DNA of 64,000 bases, taken from positions 62,001 to 126,000 of the forward strand of contig NZ_JAGGLB010000027.1 in NCBI RefSeq assembly GCF_017874215.1, given 5' to 3'. Within the stretch, counting starts at the first letter, position 1. Each line of letters opens with the position of its first letter. The position numbers were made by a program, and so were the translations under genes. Source of the stretch: Paenibacillus eucommiae. GTDB lineage: Bacteria > Bacillota > Bacilli > Paenibacillales > NBRC-103111. Of the stretch, positions 18,075 to 26,761 are shown piece after piece. The notes beneath the pieces are model-generated. The model made no database searches, had not been told where the DNA came from, and saw only the letters and a program-made list of their open reading frames with translations.

Positions 18075-18512
18075 ATGTTGAATAACGAAGACAAAGAATT
18101 TTATCCTAAACCAGTCGGAGGGTGGTTACTTGTTTATTTAATAACTGCGTTTATATGTCAAGTAATGTATATTACTGGGATTATAAGGATATTGCCTAAC
18201 TTTACTTACCTTTTTGAGGAAAGTAATTGGATACAGAACGTAATAGTAGTAGGAACTATAATTAAGACATTAATTACAGGACTAATTCTAATATTCTTTA
18301 TAAGTAAGAAGAATTATGCTCCGCGACTAATTATTATTTTTGAAGTGTTTTGTATATTAATTAGAATATTAACTTATATAGACGTTTACAGTAGAGGACA
18401 GTTAATTCCAAGGTCGTATCATGTATCAATACTTATTGGGGTGATAAGTGTAATCTGGATATTATATTTTTTGAAGTCGAATAGAGTGAAGGAAACATTC
18501 GTAAATGATTAA
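18075..18512 (+). CDS. DUF2569-family membrane protein
   Basis: 145 residues with four hydrophobic segments. The family hallmarks are VGGWLLVYLI near the N-terminus and the closing WILYFLKSNRVKETFVND. DUF2569 proteins are inner-membrane proteins without an assigned activity. AGGGAG lies 10 bases before the ATG. The gene is AT-rich compared with the SLH gene before it. It stands alone between repeats R5 and R6, together with a gene relic. Confidence 0.7.
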   Translation: MLNNEDKEFYPKPVGGWLLVYLITAFICQVMYITGIIRILPNFTYLFEESNWIQNVIVVGTIIKTLITGLILIFFISKKNYAPRLIIIFEVFCILIRILTYIDVYSRGQLIPRSYHVSILIGVISVIWILYFLKSNRVKETFVND

Positions 18513-18578
18513 TGAGTGTCTATAATTCAATGATGTCAGCAACTTCTTATAACAGCATATTCACGCACCGGCCACGGG

Positions 18579-18711
18579 TCTGTCAAGAATTTTGTGTAAA
18601 TATGATGTTCTCTATTACGTTACTGGGTTAGCTAATGTTTATGACATAGACCTTGAACAATGTCATTTTTTGAAAGAAGCCATCAATGCTGAAAAATACA
18701 GAAACGCTTGA
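18579..18711 (+). pseudogene. MazG-like pyrophosphohydrolase relic cut by an IS-like end
   Basis: From 18601 to the TGA at 18709 the sequence encodes YDVLYYVTGLANVYDIDLEQ and then CHFLKEAINAEKYRNA, the end of a MazG-like nucleotide pyrophosphohydrolase (ADVLYYV and DIDLEE..L.K...NA.KY are typical). The beginning is missing. The bases before it (TCTGTCAAGAATTTTGTGTA) resemble the terminal repeat of an IS256-family element, so an insertion probably broke the gene and was later mostly lost. Confidence 0.6.
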
Positions 18712-18760
18712 ACTAACCAATACGATAGTGGAGTAGCGCGCCGCGGCAGCCCTTTCCTCA

Positions 18761-18814
18761 TTTTTCGCCGATACACCCGTTAAGCTGAACCGTACCATAA
18801 GTAATGGCGAAAAA
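18761..18814 (+). repeat. Dispersed repeat copy 6 (R6)
   Basis: Left arm TTTTTCGCCGATACACCC, core GTTAAGCTGAACCGTACC, right arm AAGTAATGGCGAAAAAT. It is preceded by a degenerate palindrome (GCGCGCCGCGGC). It starts 50 bases after the MazG-like relic's stop codon. Confidence 0.9.
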
Positions 18815-18964
18815 TAGGTGATTAATCTTATATCTTATCTGTTTAACACCCTTCTGTAAGTATTATCTCTAATAATCTGTAGTTCATTAAAATTTGCCGA
18901 AATCACCACTTCTTCGATATAATGGAACGTAACATATGGAAATTGTGAATGGAGAGTCGTTAAG

Positions 18965-19654
18965 ATGCAGCTTGTATATCAGGGAAAAACTAAAGATGTA
19001 TTCGCCCTAGAAAATGGGAATTACTTACTGAAATTTAAAGATGATGTTACCGGAGAAAACGGCGTTTTTAACCCTGGCGCGAATACGGTTGGCTTGGTCA
19101 TAGAAGGCGCAGGCCGGGCAGGGCTAAGCTTAACCAAATACTTTTTTGAAAAATTAGCGGAAGCAGGGATCCCTACGCATTATATCGATGCCAATATCGA
19201 AGAAGCCACGATGACGGTTAGACCAGCTTCTGTGTTCGGCAAAGGCGTTGAAGTGATCTGCCGTTACAGAGCGGTGGGGAGTTTTCTACGGCGTTATGGC
19301 ATGTATGCGCAAGAAGGGCAGCCTTTAGATGCATTTGTTGAAGTAACGCTAAAGGATGACGAACGGCAAGATCCTCCTATCAGCGAAGATGCGCTCGACA
19401 TGCTTGGCGTCCTCTCCACGGAAGAATACCGTACCTTAAAACAACTTACTAAGCAAATCGGTCAAATCGTAAAAATCGAACTTGCACAAAAAGGAATCGA
19501 ACTATACGATATCAAATTCGAATTCGGTCGAGTCGATCAAGACGAGAAAATTGTATTGATCGATGAGATTTCCGGCGGGAATATGAGAGCATACAAAGAC
19601 GGTCAATATATTGAACCGTTGGAATTAGAGAAAATCATGCTTTCGAACAAATAA
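18965..19654 (+). CDS. purC: Phosphoribosylaminoimidazole-succinocarboxamide synthase (SAICAR synthase)
   Basis: 229 residues with the family start QLVYQGKTKDVFAL, the CRYRAVGSFLRRYG segment and the closing ELYDIKFEFG...VLIDEISGGNMR. It joins aspartate to CAIR in step 8 of purine synthesis using ATP. Bacilli normally carry purC inside the pur operon; here it stands alone, framed by repeats R6 and R7, so it is probably a second copy and a mobile cassette. GGAGAG lies before the ATG and a terminator follows. Confidence 0.88.
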   Translation: MQLVYQGKTKDVFALENGNYLLKFKDDVTGENGVFNPGANTVGLVIEGAGRAGLSLTKYFFEKLAEAGIPTHYIDANIEEATMTVRPASVFGKGVEVICRYRAVGSFLRRYGMYAQEGQPLDAFVEVTLKDDERQDPPISEDALDMLGVLSTEEYRTLKQLTKQIGQIVKIELAQKGIELYDIKFEFGRVDQDEKIVLIDEISGGNMRAYKDGQYIEPLELEKIMLSNK

Positions 19655-19701
19655 TACAAACTAACACTGCAATGGTATGTCAATATGGACTAATCTTCTG
19701 C

Positions 19702-19726
19702 AAGGGAGCCTTCGTGCTCCTTTTTG
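19702..19726 (+). terminator. Rho-independent terminator after purC
   Basis: AAGGGAGC and GCTCCTT pair with one bulge around a short loop, followed by TTTTT. Confidence 0.75.
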
Positions 19727-19760
19727 TGTTGCCTAACGACCGCGACCAAATCGTTGCGCA

Positions 19761-19812
19761 TTTTTCGCCGATAGACTCGTTAAGCTGAACCGTATCATAA
19801 GTGACGGCGAAA
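19761..19812 (+). repeat. Dispersed repeat copy 7 (R7)
   Basis: The most regular copy: left arm TTTTTCGCCGATAGACTC, core GTTAAGCTGAACCGTATC, right arm ATAAGTGACGGCGAAAT. Outer arms TTTCGCCG and CGGCGAAA are perfect inverted repeats. It lies between the 3' ends of purC and the MFS gene. Confidence 0.95.
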
Positions 19813-19828
19813 TAAGTGTTTCAAGACC

Positions 19829-21286
19829 CTAAGGCAACAAGGTTTTGGGTTCTTTCTTTTGAGAAAAATCGGCACAAAGACGGCCATTTATAAACCAACC
19901 CAGTACCAGAACAAGTATTGCGAGAATAAATTCAATCCAAAAAACCGTTTGCAAACCGGCAACGATACTTTGTGTTTTATCTTGAAACGCAGCGGGATCG
20001 AGCGAATGGTGAAGATAACGATTGGCTCCGGACGACATGATGCCGACGAACAAAGCGATGCCAATTCCCCCAGCAATCTGTTGGAGCGTATTGTATATGG
20101 CTGTGCCATGGGGGACCAGGTGACGCGGAAGTTGATTCATTCCTGCCGTCTGAGCCGGCATGACGACAAACGATATGCCTAAGAATAAGAGGACATGATT
20201 GAACAGAACGGAGCCTCGGGTTGTATCGCTGTCAATACCGGCAAACAGCCACAGCGATAGGGCGATCAAGACCAGTCCGGGCATTATGACGAATCTCGGC
20301 CCGAATTTATCGAATAATTTTCCCGTCACAGGCATCATCATTGCGTTTAAAATGCAGCCTGGCATCAGAAGTAAACCTGTCGCGAATGCTGTCAACTGCA
20401 GCACATCCTGCATATAGATCGGCAGCAATGTCGTGGTGGCGAATAAAACCATCATCAGCACTACTATCAATACCGCTACCAAAGAAAAAGCGGGATACCG
20501 GAATACGGAAAGATCAATCAAAGGCTCTTTAATCTTGAGCTGCCGCCAAATAAGCAAGAGTAAGAAGAGGCCGCCTATGGCAATCAAACTGTAACTCCCA
20601 GGACCAGCCCAGACACCAGTCTGGCTGAAACCGTAGGTGACACAACCAAACCCGACGGTTGACGTAACAATGGATAAAAGATCGACCCTTGGCTTGGTTA
20701 TTTCTGTAACATTCTTTAAGTAAATGAATGCATAAATAATCGAAAACAATGCGGCAGGAATCACCATATAGAACAGCCATCGCCAGTGTAAGGTATCGAT
20801 AACCAACCCCGACAAAGCTGGCCCGATGACAGGGGCGACCATGATGACAAGCCCCATGAGACCCATGGCAGCCCCCCTGCGTTCCGGAGGATAGAGGGCA
20901 AGAATCGTATTCATCATCAACGGAATCAATAATCCTGTCCCGCAAGCCTGAACAACCCTGCCTATCAGCAAGACTTCGAATCCAGGGGATACTGCACACA
21001 AGCAGGTACCTGCTAAAAATAACGCCATCGCGGACATAAACATCCGGCGAGTCGTGAACCATTGCTGTAGCAATGCGGTCACCGGCACCAGTATGCCGAT
21101 CATCAGCATATAACCGGTCGATAACCATTGTATGGTTGATGCAGCAACGTTGAACTCACGCATTAATCCAGGAAATGTATTGGTAAGTAAATTTTCGTTA
21201 AGAAACGCAATAAATGCACCGATGAGCAGGGCGGCTAACATCGTCCCTCTCTTCATTCCGCTTGCCTCTTGAACCCGTTTGTTCAT
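19829..21286 (-). CDS. MFS drug exporter, DHA2 (EmrB/QacA) family
   Basis: 485 residues, fitting the 14-helix DHA2 family. Family features are FLNENLLTNTFPGL in helix 1, IQWLSTGYML, GRVVQACGTGLLIPLMMNT (motif with G-x-x-x-G), and GPALSGLVIDTLHWRWLFY. It should export drugs or other small molecules using the proton gradient. GGAGG lies 9 bases upstream of the ATG on the minus strand. No regulator sits beside it. Confidence 0.88.
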   Translation of the reverse strand: MNKRVQEASGMKRGTMLAALLIGAFIAFLNENLLTNTFPGLMREFNVAASTIQWLSTGYMLMIGILVPVTALLQQWFTTRRMFMSAMALFLAGTCLCAVSPGFEVLLIGRVVQACGTGLLIPLMMNTILALYPPERRGAAMGLMGLVIMVAPVIGPALSGLVIDTLHWRWLFYMVIPAALFSIIYAFIYLKNVTEITKPRVDLLSIVTSTVGFGCVTYGFSQTGVWAGPGSYSLIAIGGLFLLLLIWRQLKIKEPLIDLSVFRYPAFSLVAVLIVVLMMVLFATTTLLPIYMQDVLQLTAFATGLLLMPGCILNAMMMPVTGKLFDKFGPRFVIMPGLVLIALSLWLFAGIDSDTTRGSVLFNHVLLFLGISFVVMPAQTAGMNQLPRHLVPHGTAIYNTLQQIAGGIGIALFVGIMSSGANRYLHHSLDPAAFQDKTQSIVAGLQTVFWIEFILAILVLVLGWFINGRLCADFSQKKEPKTLLP

Positions 21287-21362
21287 CTTCTACCTCCAGA
21301 GAATATTCATTGCGTTCCACGTAGTGTCTTGACACCGAATCTTTACCTGTCTGTCGTGCAAG

Positions 21363-21602
21363 TTATCCTACACCATCACTTTCTAACAAGGAGTAAAAAT
21401 TATCGCGATCTTCATCATCGAATTTGCCAAGCGCCCGTACCCTGACAAATTCATGTCCGCCAAACATGTCGATTTCCTCGCCGCAACTATTGTAGAGCGC
21501 GATCATATTGCCATCCCGATTCAGCTCCAGATACCCGTAACAAGTTGCCTCGGGCGCTTCGCTGTAAAAGAGCAAAAATCTGATTTTGTCCACGCTGTTC
21601 AT
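21363..21602 (-). CDS. Small acidic protein of unknown function
   Basis: 79 residues with GGGAG upstream of the ATG. Predicted mixed alpha/beta, acidic, ending in an aspartate-rich segment (FDDEDRDNFYSLLESD). No family was recognised. It is convergent with nothing and lies 77 bases upstream of the MFS gene on the same strand, so it could be co-transcribed with it. Confidence 0.5.
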   Translation of the reverse strand: MNSVDKIRFLLFYSEAPEATCYGYLELNRDGNMIALYNSCGEEIDMFGGHEFVRVRALGKFDDEDRDNFYSLLESDGVG

Positions 21603-21829
21603 GCAGATCTCCCTTCCTTATTCCTCATCGATCTGAAGAATATTTTACGTGACACCGGATGAATTGGAAAAAGCGATATCGCCCTGCATACTCGGAAATT
21701 CATTCCTATTTAGAAAGCATAAGGGGGGATCCCCCGCTATGTCGCACATTCGCACATTATCTCTTGACAAGATGCGATTTGGGGATTATGATAACGTGCC
21801 CGTTAATTCAACAAGGTAAATCAATAAAA

Positions 21830-21883
21830 AGGCTGACTTTTCGAGTGTGTCGGCACCGAATCGTCAGCCTGTCGTGCAGATTT
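21830..21883 (+). terminator. Hairpin in the 570-base gap before the discoidin gene
   Basis: AGGCTGAC (21830-21837) pairs with GTCAGCCT (21863-21870), with T-runs inside and downstream. Nothing else recognisable lies in 21603-22175; the short frames there have no ribosome binding sites. Confidence 0.4.
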
Positions 21884-22175
21884 TTAATCTACAGCATCCA
21901 GGTTGCATAAGATAGCAAAGTAAATTAGGAAAGGGGCGTAATTTCGACCTTATTAGAACAGAAGTAACGATAAATAAACATTCTTTCGCGTATTGTGAAT
22001 AACATTATAAATGTGCAACAGCCGTATGATTGGAATACGCCCCAGCCTCCTCATGCCATGCCAGTTAAAGGCGCTGTACGATGTTGTACGAACGAAACGC
22101 TAAGGGATGCTTTTGCGGGAGAGCTCGCAGTATCAAAAGCGTTAATTATTAGGGTAGGAGAAAGGGGCACGAATA

Positions 22176-24452
22176 ATGGAAGGGTCAGGTCATAGTCGAG
22201 GAAAGAAAAGGATGATAGCGAGGATAAGAGGTTACTTGTTGGTGGTGGCTGCCATTGTGTCGTTAATGGCATTCGGATCTTCTGCATTTGCCGGATTAGA
22301 TTCAGGACCCACTATCATACGGGTCGTGACTTATAACACGAATGGCGGCTCATTGATTGCTCCCGAATTTGTGAAGCCCGGGGGAACAGTGGGTTATCAG
22401 TTCATTCCCTCGAAGGAGTGCAACAGCTTCGCAGGCTGGTACTACGACAGTACGCTGACGCAAGCCTACAATTGGTCAGATCCAATTAATAACGACATAA
22501 CTCTTTACGCGAAATGGGCGGTATCGTGCGGCGTCGCTACATTAACCTCGACAATCGGTACGGTAAGCGTTGGAGGAACAGCGAATGAGACGATCACGGT
22601 CGGGACGAACATCAAGCTAGATGCGTTGAAGGCCGCAATTACGCCGACAGCGAACGCAACGTTCGAGATCTACAAGGCAGACGGGATCACGAAAGCGACG
22701 ACACTGGAGACGGGTATGAAGATCATCGTAACCTCGCAAGACGGAACGAATAAGGTTACTTACACGATAACGGTGAGTTCTCCGAATTTAGCATTAAACA
22801 GACCCGTGACGGCAGACAGTGCGTGCAACGCCTCGGAGGCCGCGGCCAAAGCCGTGGATGGCAGCGCCACCAACGGCAGCAAATGGTGCTCTTTGTCCAG
22901 CAACCGTTGGTTGCAGATCGATCTCGGCTCCGTGAAACAAGTAAGCCAATTCGTCATCAAGCACGCATCGAAAGGTGGGGAACTCACCGCCTTAAACACG
23001 AAGGCGTACAATATCCAAGTCAGTGCCGATGCAATTAGCTGGAATACGGTGGTTAACGTAAACAACAATACGAGCGGCGTTACGGTAGACAATATACCGG
23101 ATACGCAGACCCGATATATCAGGTTAAACGTCACCACGCCTACGCAAACTTCAGATGCTGTGGCAAGAATATATGAGTTCGACGTATATGCGCAACAAAA
23201 TTTGGCATTAAATCAACCCGCGACGGCTGACAGTACGTGCGTCGCCTCGGAGACCGCGGCCGAAGCCGTGGACAACGGTGTCGCCAATAATAGCAAATGG
23301 TGCTCCAAGTCCAGTAACCGTTGGCTGCAGATCGATCTCGGCTCCGTGAAGCAAGTGAACCAACTTATCATTAAGCACGCGGCGGAAGGTGGAGAGGCAA
23401 CCACCTTTAACACGAAGGCATACAATATCCAGGTCAGTAATAACGGCACGGAATGGAGCACGGTAGTTAACGTAACCAATAATACGAATAGCGTGACGAT
23501 AGACAATATCGCCGCAGTATCGGCAAGATATATTAAGTTGAACGTTACGACGCCTACTCAAACCACAGACGTCCATGCAAGAATCTACGAGATTCAAGTC
23601 TTTGGTCCCCGAAATTTGGCATTAAATCAACCCGCGACGGTTGACAGTGTGTGCAACGCTTCGCAAACCGCGGCCAAAGCCGTAGACGGCAATATCGTCA
23701 ATGATAGCAAATGGTGCTCCAAATCCAGTAACCGTTGGCTGCAGATCGATCTCGGCTCCGTGAAGCAAGTGAACCAATTCGTCATCAAGCACGCATCGGA
23801 AGGCGGAGAGACGGTCTCCTACAACACGAAGGCTTATAATATCCAGGTTAGCACAGATGGTCTGAAGTGGAATAAGGTCGTAAACATAACCAATAACGTA
23901 AGCGGCATTAAGGTAGACAAAATAACTACTGTACCGGCTCGATATATCAAGTTAAATGTTACGGCGCCTACGCAAACCACAAACGTTGCGGCAAGAATCT
24001 ATGAGTTTGAGGTATACGGACCACCGAACTTGGCATTAAATAAAGCCGCGACGGTTGACAGTACGTGCAACGCCTCGCAAACCGCGGCCAAAGCCGTGGA
24101 CGGCAGCGTCATCAATGACAGCAAATGGTGCTCCAAGTCCAGTAGCCGTTGGCTGCAGATCGATCTCGGCTCCGTGAAGCAAGTGAACCAATTCGTAATC
24201 AAGCACGCATCGGAAGGTGGAGAATCCGCCTCTTACAACACGAAGGCTTACAATATCCAGGTCAGCGCCGATGGTACGAATTGGAACGCGGTAGTCAACA
24301 TAATCAACAATACGAGCGGCATTACGATAGACAAGATAACTGAAGTATCGGCTCGATATATTAAGCTGAACGTAACGACGCCTACACAGACCACAAACTC
24401 CGCAGCAAGGATTTATGAGTTTGAGGCATACGGACCTAGTTTTACGCCATAG
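22176..24452 (+). CDS. Secreted protein with four tandem discoidin (F5/8 type C) domains
   Basis: 758 residues. A signal peptide (VVAAIVSLMAFGSSAFAG) is followed by a Listeria-Bacteroides-type repeat (TYNTNGGSLI...FAGWYYDS) and a ~90-residue beta domain. Four ~138-residue discoidin domains follow, each starting NLALN and containing SKWCS, RWLQIDLGSVKQV and ARYIKLNVT; these usually bind carbohydrate. No catalytic or SLH domain is present, so it is released or acts as an adhesin or lectin. AGGGG lies before the ATG. A later start (22212, MIARIR) would still keep the signal peptide. Confidence 0.85.
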   Translation: MEGSGHSRGKKRMIARIRGYLLVVAAIVSLMAFGSSAFAGLDSGPTIIRVVTYNTNGGSLIAPEFVKPGGTVGYQFIPSKECNSFAGWYYDSTLTQAYNWSDPINNDITLYAKWAVSCGVATLTSTIGTVSVGGTANETITVGTNIKLDALKAAITPTANATFEIYKADGITKATTLETGMKIIVTSQDGTNKVTYTITVSSPNLALNRPVTADSACNASEAAAKAVDGSATNGSKWCSLSSNRWLQIDLGSVKQVSQFVIKHASKGGELTALNTKAYNIQVSADAISWNTVVNVNNNTSGVTVDNIPDTQTRYIRLNVTTPTQTSDAVARIYEFDVYAQQNLALNQPATADSTCVASETAAEAVDNGVANNSKWCSKSSNRWLQIDLGSVKQVNQLIIKHAAEGGEATTFNTKAYNIQVSNNGTEWSTVVNVTNNTNSVTIDNIAAVSARYIKLNVTTPTQTTDVHARIYEIQVFGPRNLALNQPATVDSVCNASQTAAKAVDGNIVNDSKWCSKSSNRWLQIDLGSVKQVNQFVIKHASEGGETVSYNTKAYNIQVSTDGLKWNKVVNITNNVSGIKVDKITTVPARYIKLNVTAPTQTTNVAARIYEFEVYGPPNLALNKAATVDSTCNASQTAAKAVDGSVINDSKWCSKSSSRWLQIDLGSVKQVNQFVIKHASEGGESASYNTKAYNIQVSADGTNWNAVVNIINNTSGITIDKITEVSARYIKLNVTTPTQTTNSAARIYEFEAYGPSFTP
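22786..24440 (+). repeat. Four tandem ~413-bp repeats encoding the discoidin domains
   Basis: Units begin near 22786, 23199, 23612 and 24026. They stay close at DNA level (for example the shared GGCTGCAGATCGATCTCGGC segment in units 2-4), which indicates recent duplication or gene conversion. The first unit is the most diverged. Confidence 0.85.
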
Positions 24453-24487
24453 CCCTTGCGACGTATGTAATATTAAAGGATTTATTG

Positions 24488-24519
24488 CCTCTGAGACTTT
24501 AAGTTTCAGGGGTTTTTTG
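24488..24519 (+). terminator. Rho-independent terminator after the discoidin gene
   Basis: CCTCTGAGAC and GTTTCAGGGG form a mostly paired stem followed by TTTTTT, 35 bases after the stop. The rest of the gap to 24790 shows nothing recognisable. Confidence 0.75.
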
Positions 24520-24802
24520 ATTAGAGACACGACGCCCCGCGGGGATCGCACGGGTTCCGAACATGGTAATTGTCATGTAGGAATGGTGGCCATTCTCGCA
24601 GGTTCCGGATGCTACGGAGCCCAGTTTGCGTTAAAAATATCGCAACTGCCGTAAGTCCAGTTAATTAGGCGAACTTTCTTAATGCCAGTTTGCAGAGAAA
24701 AGGTATCTTTTATCGAAACTTGAATACACTATTAATGGTTCGAAATGTTCCATTTGATCCTTTTGTTCTTTGTGAATTTATGGTAATATGGAGGTGAGGA
24801 GG

Positions 24803-25321
24803 ATGATTAATATGCCTGATGTACTGAGTTACGTTACACTGCCGGATGCTACTGAACGCGCATTTGCCAGTAAGGATGCGCGAAAATTAGCTAAAATCAG
24901 GTTGCTTCAACGCGCACTTGATTTAGAGGCTAAAATCGCGACACGCGGTCTTTCTGATACTGATATCAAAGACATTGAGGATGCCATCCAAGCACTCGAT
25001 GTAGAACCATTTATTGAAAGAGAAGAGGCGGAACAACCAATTCCTGAGTTCTTAACGGTTCGTGATGTGAGTCTGATAACTGGACTTGCACCACAGGTTG
25101 TTCGTAGACATCTTCAAAATGGAAAGTATGAAGGTTTTCAAAATGCCGGTGAAAATACAACATGGAACGTTTACCCAACTCAATTCTTGACTCACCCTAA
25201 CTGGCAGAAGTTTCTGAAAGAGAAAGACAAAGGGTTCGAACATTCTAAGCAAGTTGCTAACCTTGCGCTAGAACTCTTGGAACTTGAACCACCAGCTGAA
25301 GCGAATGACGCTGTTAAGTAG
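24803..25321 (+). CDS. Helix-turn-helix antitoxin-type protein upstream of a PIN toxin
   Basis: 172 residues from ATG 24803, preceded by GGAGGTGAGG; ATG 24812 is also possible, while ATG 24788 lies inside the ribosome binding site. The N-terminal half is helical. The C-terminal half has an excisionase/MerR-like HTH (LTVRDVSLITGLAPQVVRRH) and a beta hairpin (NTTWNVYPTQF). It is followed after 17 bases by a PIN-domain gene, so it probably binds DNA at its own promoter and neutralises the toxin. It is larger than usual VapB antitoxins. Confidence 0.7.
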   Translation: MINMPDVLSYVTLPDATERAFASKDARKLAKIRLLQRALDLEAKIATRGLSDTDIKDIEDAIQALDVEPFIEREEAEQPIPEFLTVRDVSLITGLAPQVVRRHLQNGKYEGFQNAGENTTWNVYPTQFLTHPNWQKFLKEKDKGFEHSKQVANLALELLELEPPAEANDAVK

Positions 25322-25338
25322 GGAGAGATAGAGTTTAG

Positions 25339-25941
25339 ATGTCAGAGCCAATCGTCTATATGCCGGACACGAATATGTTTCGCGATTTTGTTAACAGCAA
25401 TGCCAATCAAGCAAAATTAAAACAGGCGGCTCACGATTTCTGGACTAGTACCAGTACGTTAGCCGCTCTTAATCAAGCTGAAATTAAAATACCAAAAGAG
25501 GTAGAAGCTGAGCTTAAGGTTCAAATGCATACGTTCACCTCGACACAGCACAAGAACATACTTACACAAATTTTGAATCAAAATGTCGTTGTTGATTTTC
25601 CATTACCTATAGATTTAGAACGCGAATTACGCGAGTTCACCAATTACCTCCGGGATAATAATAATTTTAACCAAACCGTTATACGCCATCCTGATTATGG
25701 TTTGAATTATCTTCAGGCATCGGATGCACGCATTCTTGTAACCGCTTATAAGTATGATGGTATTTTAGTGACTCATAACATAAAAGATTTTCTCATCTAC
25801 GATTTGTTGTTTGAACCCACGGAAGACAAATTGTATGACTACGTAAATAAGCGATTCGTTAAGGTTCCTTCTGCCGGCAGAACATTAATTGAACAAGATG
25901 CCTGGTTTCAAAAATTGAAGCAAGATTTGATTAACTTGTAA
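25339..25941 (+). CDS. PIN-domain toxin (VapC-like ribonuclease)
   Basis: 200 residues with PIN acidic positions: PDTNMFRDF near the N-terminus, a glutamate in PKEVEAEL, and ASDARILVTAYKYDGILVTH near residues 132-150 for the distal aspartates. It should be an Mg-dependent RNase whose activity is held back by the preceding HTH protein. It is longer than classic VapC (about 130 residues) because of an inserted helical segment. A terminator follows immediately. Confidence 0.75.
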   Translation: MSEPIVYMPDTNMFRDFVNSNANQAKLKQAAHDFWTSTSTLAALNQAEIKIPKEVEAELKVQMHTFTSTQHKNILTQILNQNVVVDFPLPIDLERELREFTNYLRDNNNFNQTVIRHPDYGLNYLQASDARILVTAYKYDGILVTHNIKDFLIYDLLFEPTEDKLYDYVNKRFVKVPSAGRTLIEQDAWFQKLKQDLINL

Positions 25942-25945
25942 ACAC

Positions 25946-25970
25946 AAAGTTGCCATATGGCGACTTTTTT
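25946..25970 (+). terminator. Rho-independent terminator after the PIN gene
   Basis: AAGTTGCC and GGCGACTT pair around ATAT (one G-T pair), followed by TTTTT, starting 5 bases after the stop. Confidence 0.85.
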
Positions 25971-26015
25971 GTGCCTAAATAGAGGCATGCATCTGCTTTT
26001 ATAGTGTCCTTTTTT

Positions 26016-26070
26016 ATTTCGGCGATAGCCGCGTTAAGCTGAACCTTATCATGAGTAGGGCGAAATTTTT
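26016..26070 (+). repeat. Dispersed repeat copy 8 (R8)
   Basis: Left arm ATTTCGGCGATAGCC, core GCGTTAAGCTGAACCTTATC, right arm ATGAGTAGGGCGAAATTTT. It carries compensating changes in the arms (TTTCGGCG, GGGCGAAA). It starts 75 bases after the PIN toxin stop. Confidence 0.85.
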
Positions 26071-26349
26071 TCGAGAAGCCTTGCAAAGCATAGTAATAGC
26101 GCTCGCTGGTGGATGATTTGGAAGTCATGTAGACACCCAGATGAGGGTTGCTGTTATTAGACCTATAGTTCTCGAGCCACCTGTTTAACTACGAGGGTGG
26201 TTCTTTTTGTTTGAGGTACAACATCATAAGCTGCCCGTATCCTCGCGACCACCTGACAAACGTACTTTTTTTTCTTGTCCACATTTATACCTTACCAAAA
26301 CTATTCAATTGCATTTAATATACAATACCAATATAAGGAGGTTTTGGGG

Positions 26350-26673
26350 ATGGGAAATAGAGGACCTAATGGTTATGACCCCGTTCAGATCTTTAACTCT
26401 ACTTCGTTTAATGCGTTTGGAAGAGTTGAATATGCATCTATCTTTTGTAGTGACGACAATTATAATGTTCAGCGTGACGAGACTTGGAGAGCTTCTAGCC
26501 GTGGAGTCTGTTTGGTGACTAGAATCACCGCAACGGTTAGAACGCCGAGTGGAAATATTGAAGCGGAACCTTATACTTCTTCCGGCACTTCTTACAGCCA
26601 ATTTGCCATTATACAGGTAGGGGTAAATAGGTTCCAAGTGACACGCGTTGTAAGTGCCAAAAGACGCAGGTGA
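26350..26673 (+). CDS. Small protein of unknown function
   Basis: 107 residues. ATG 26350 is chosen because a perfect AAGGAGG sits 8 bases upstream; a longer frame from 26275 would ignore it. It starts MGNRGPNGYDPVQIFNSTSF, is rich in aromatic and polar residues with beta-strand character (CLVTRITATVRTPSG), and ends RRR. It has no signal peptide. No family was recognised; a spore- or envelope-related structural role is possible. Confidence 0.55.
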   Translation: MGNRGPNGYDPVQIFNSTSFNAFGRVEYASIFCSDDNYNVQRDETWRASSRGVCLVTRITATVRTPSGNIEAEPYTSSGTSYSQFAIIQVGVNRFQVTRVVSAKRRR

Positions 26674-26714
26674 AATCCCAAGCGGGGCATGATCAAGAAT
26701 AGGTATCAAATATG

Positions 26715-26757
26715 AAAAGACGACAGGGCAAAGATAGAGGGCTGGTCGTCTTTTTTT
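26715..26757 (+). terminator. Bidirectional terminator between convergent genes
   Basis: AAAAGACGAC (26715-26724) and GTCGTCTTTT (26745-26754) form a perfect 10-bp stem with T-rich flanks on the plus strand and A-run on the other. It serves the small gene at 26350 and the minus-strand YheC/D gene. Confidence 0.85.
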
Positions 26758-26761
26758 CGCT

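Noticed and set aside
21300-21900. Two loosely similar stretches (CACCGAATC ... CTGTCGTGCA) as a repeated riboswitch
   Set aside because: Only partial similarity and different hairpins; no known riboswitch pattern was recognised.
21659-21910. 83-codon ORF in the gap before the discoidin gene
   Set aside because: It ends inside a hairpin region, has no ribosome binding site and unlikely composition.
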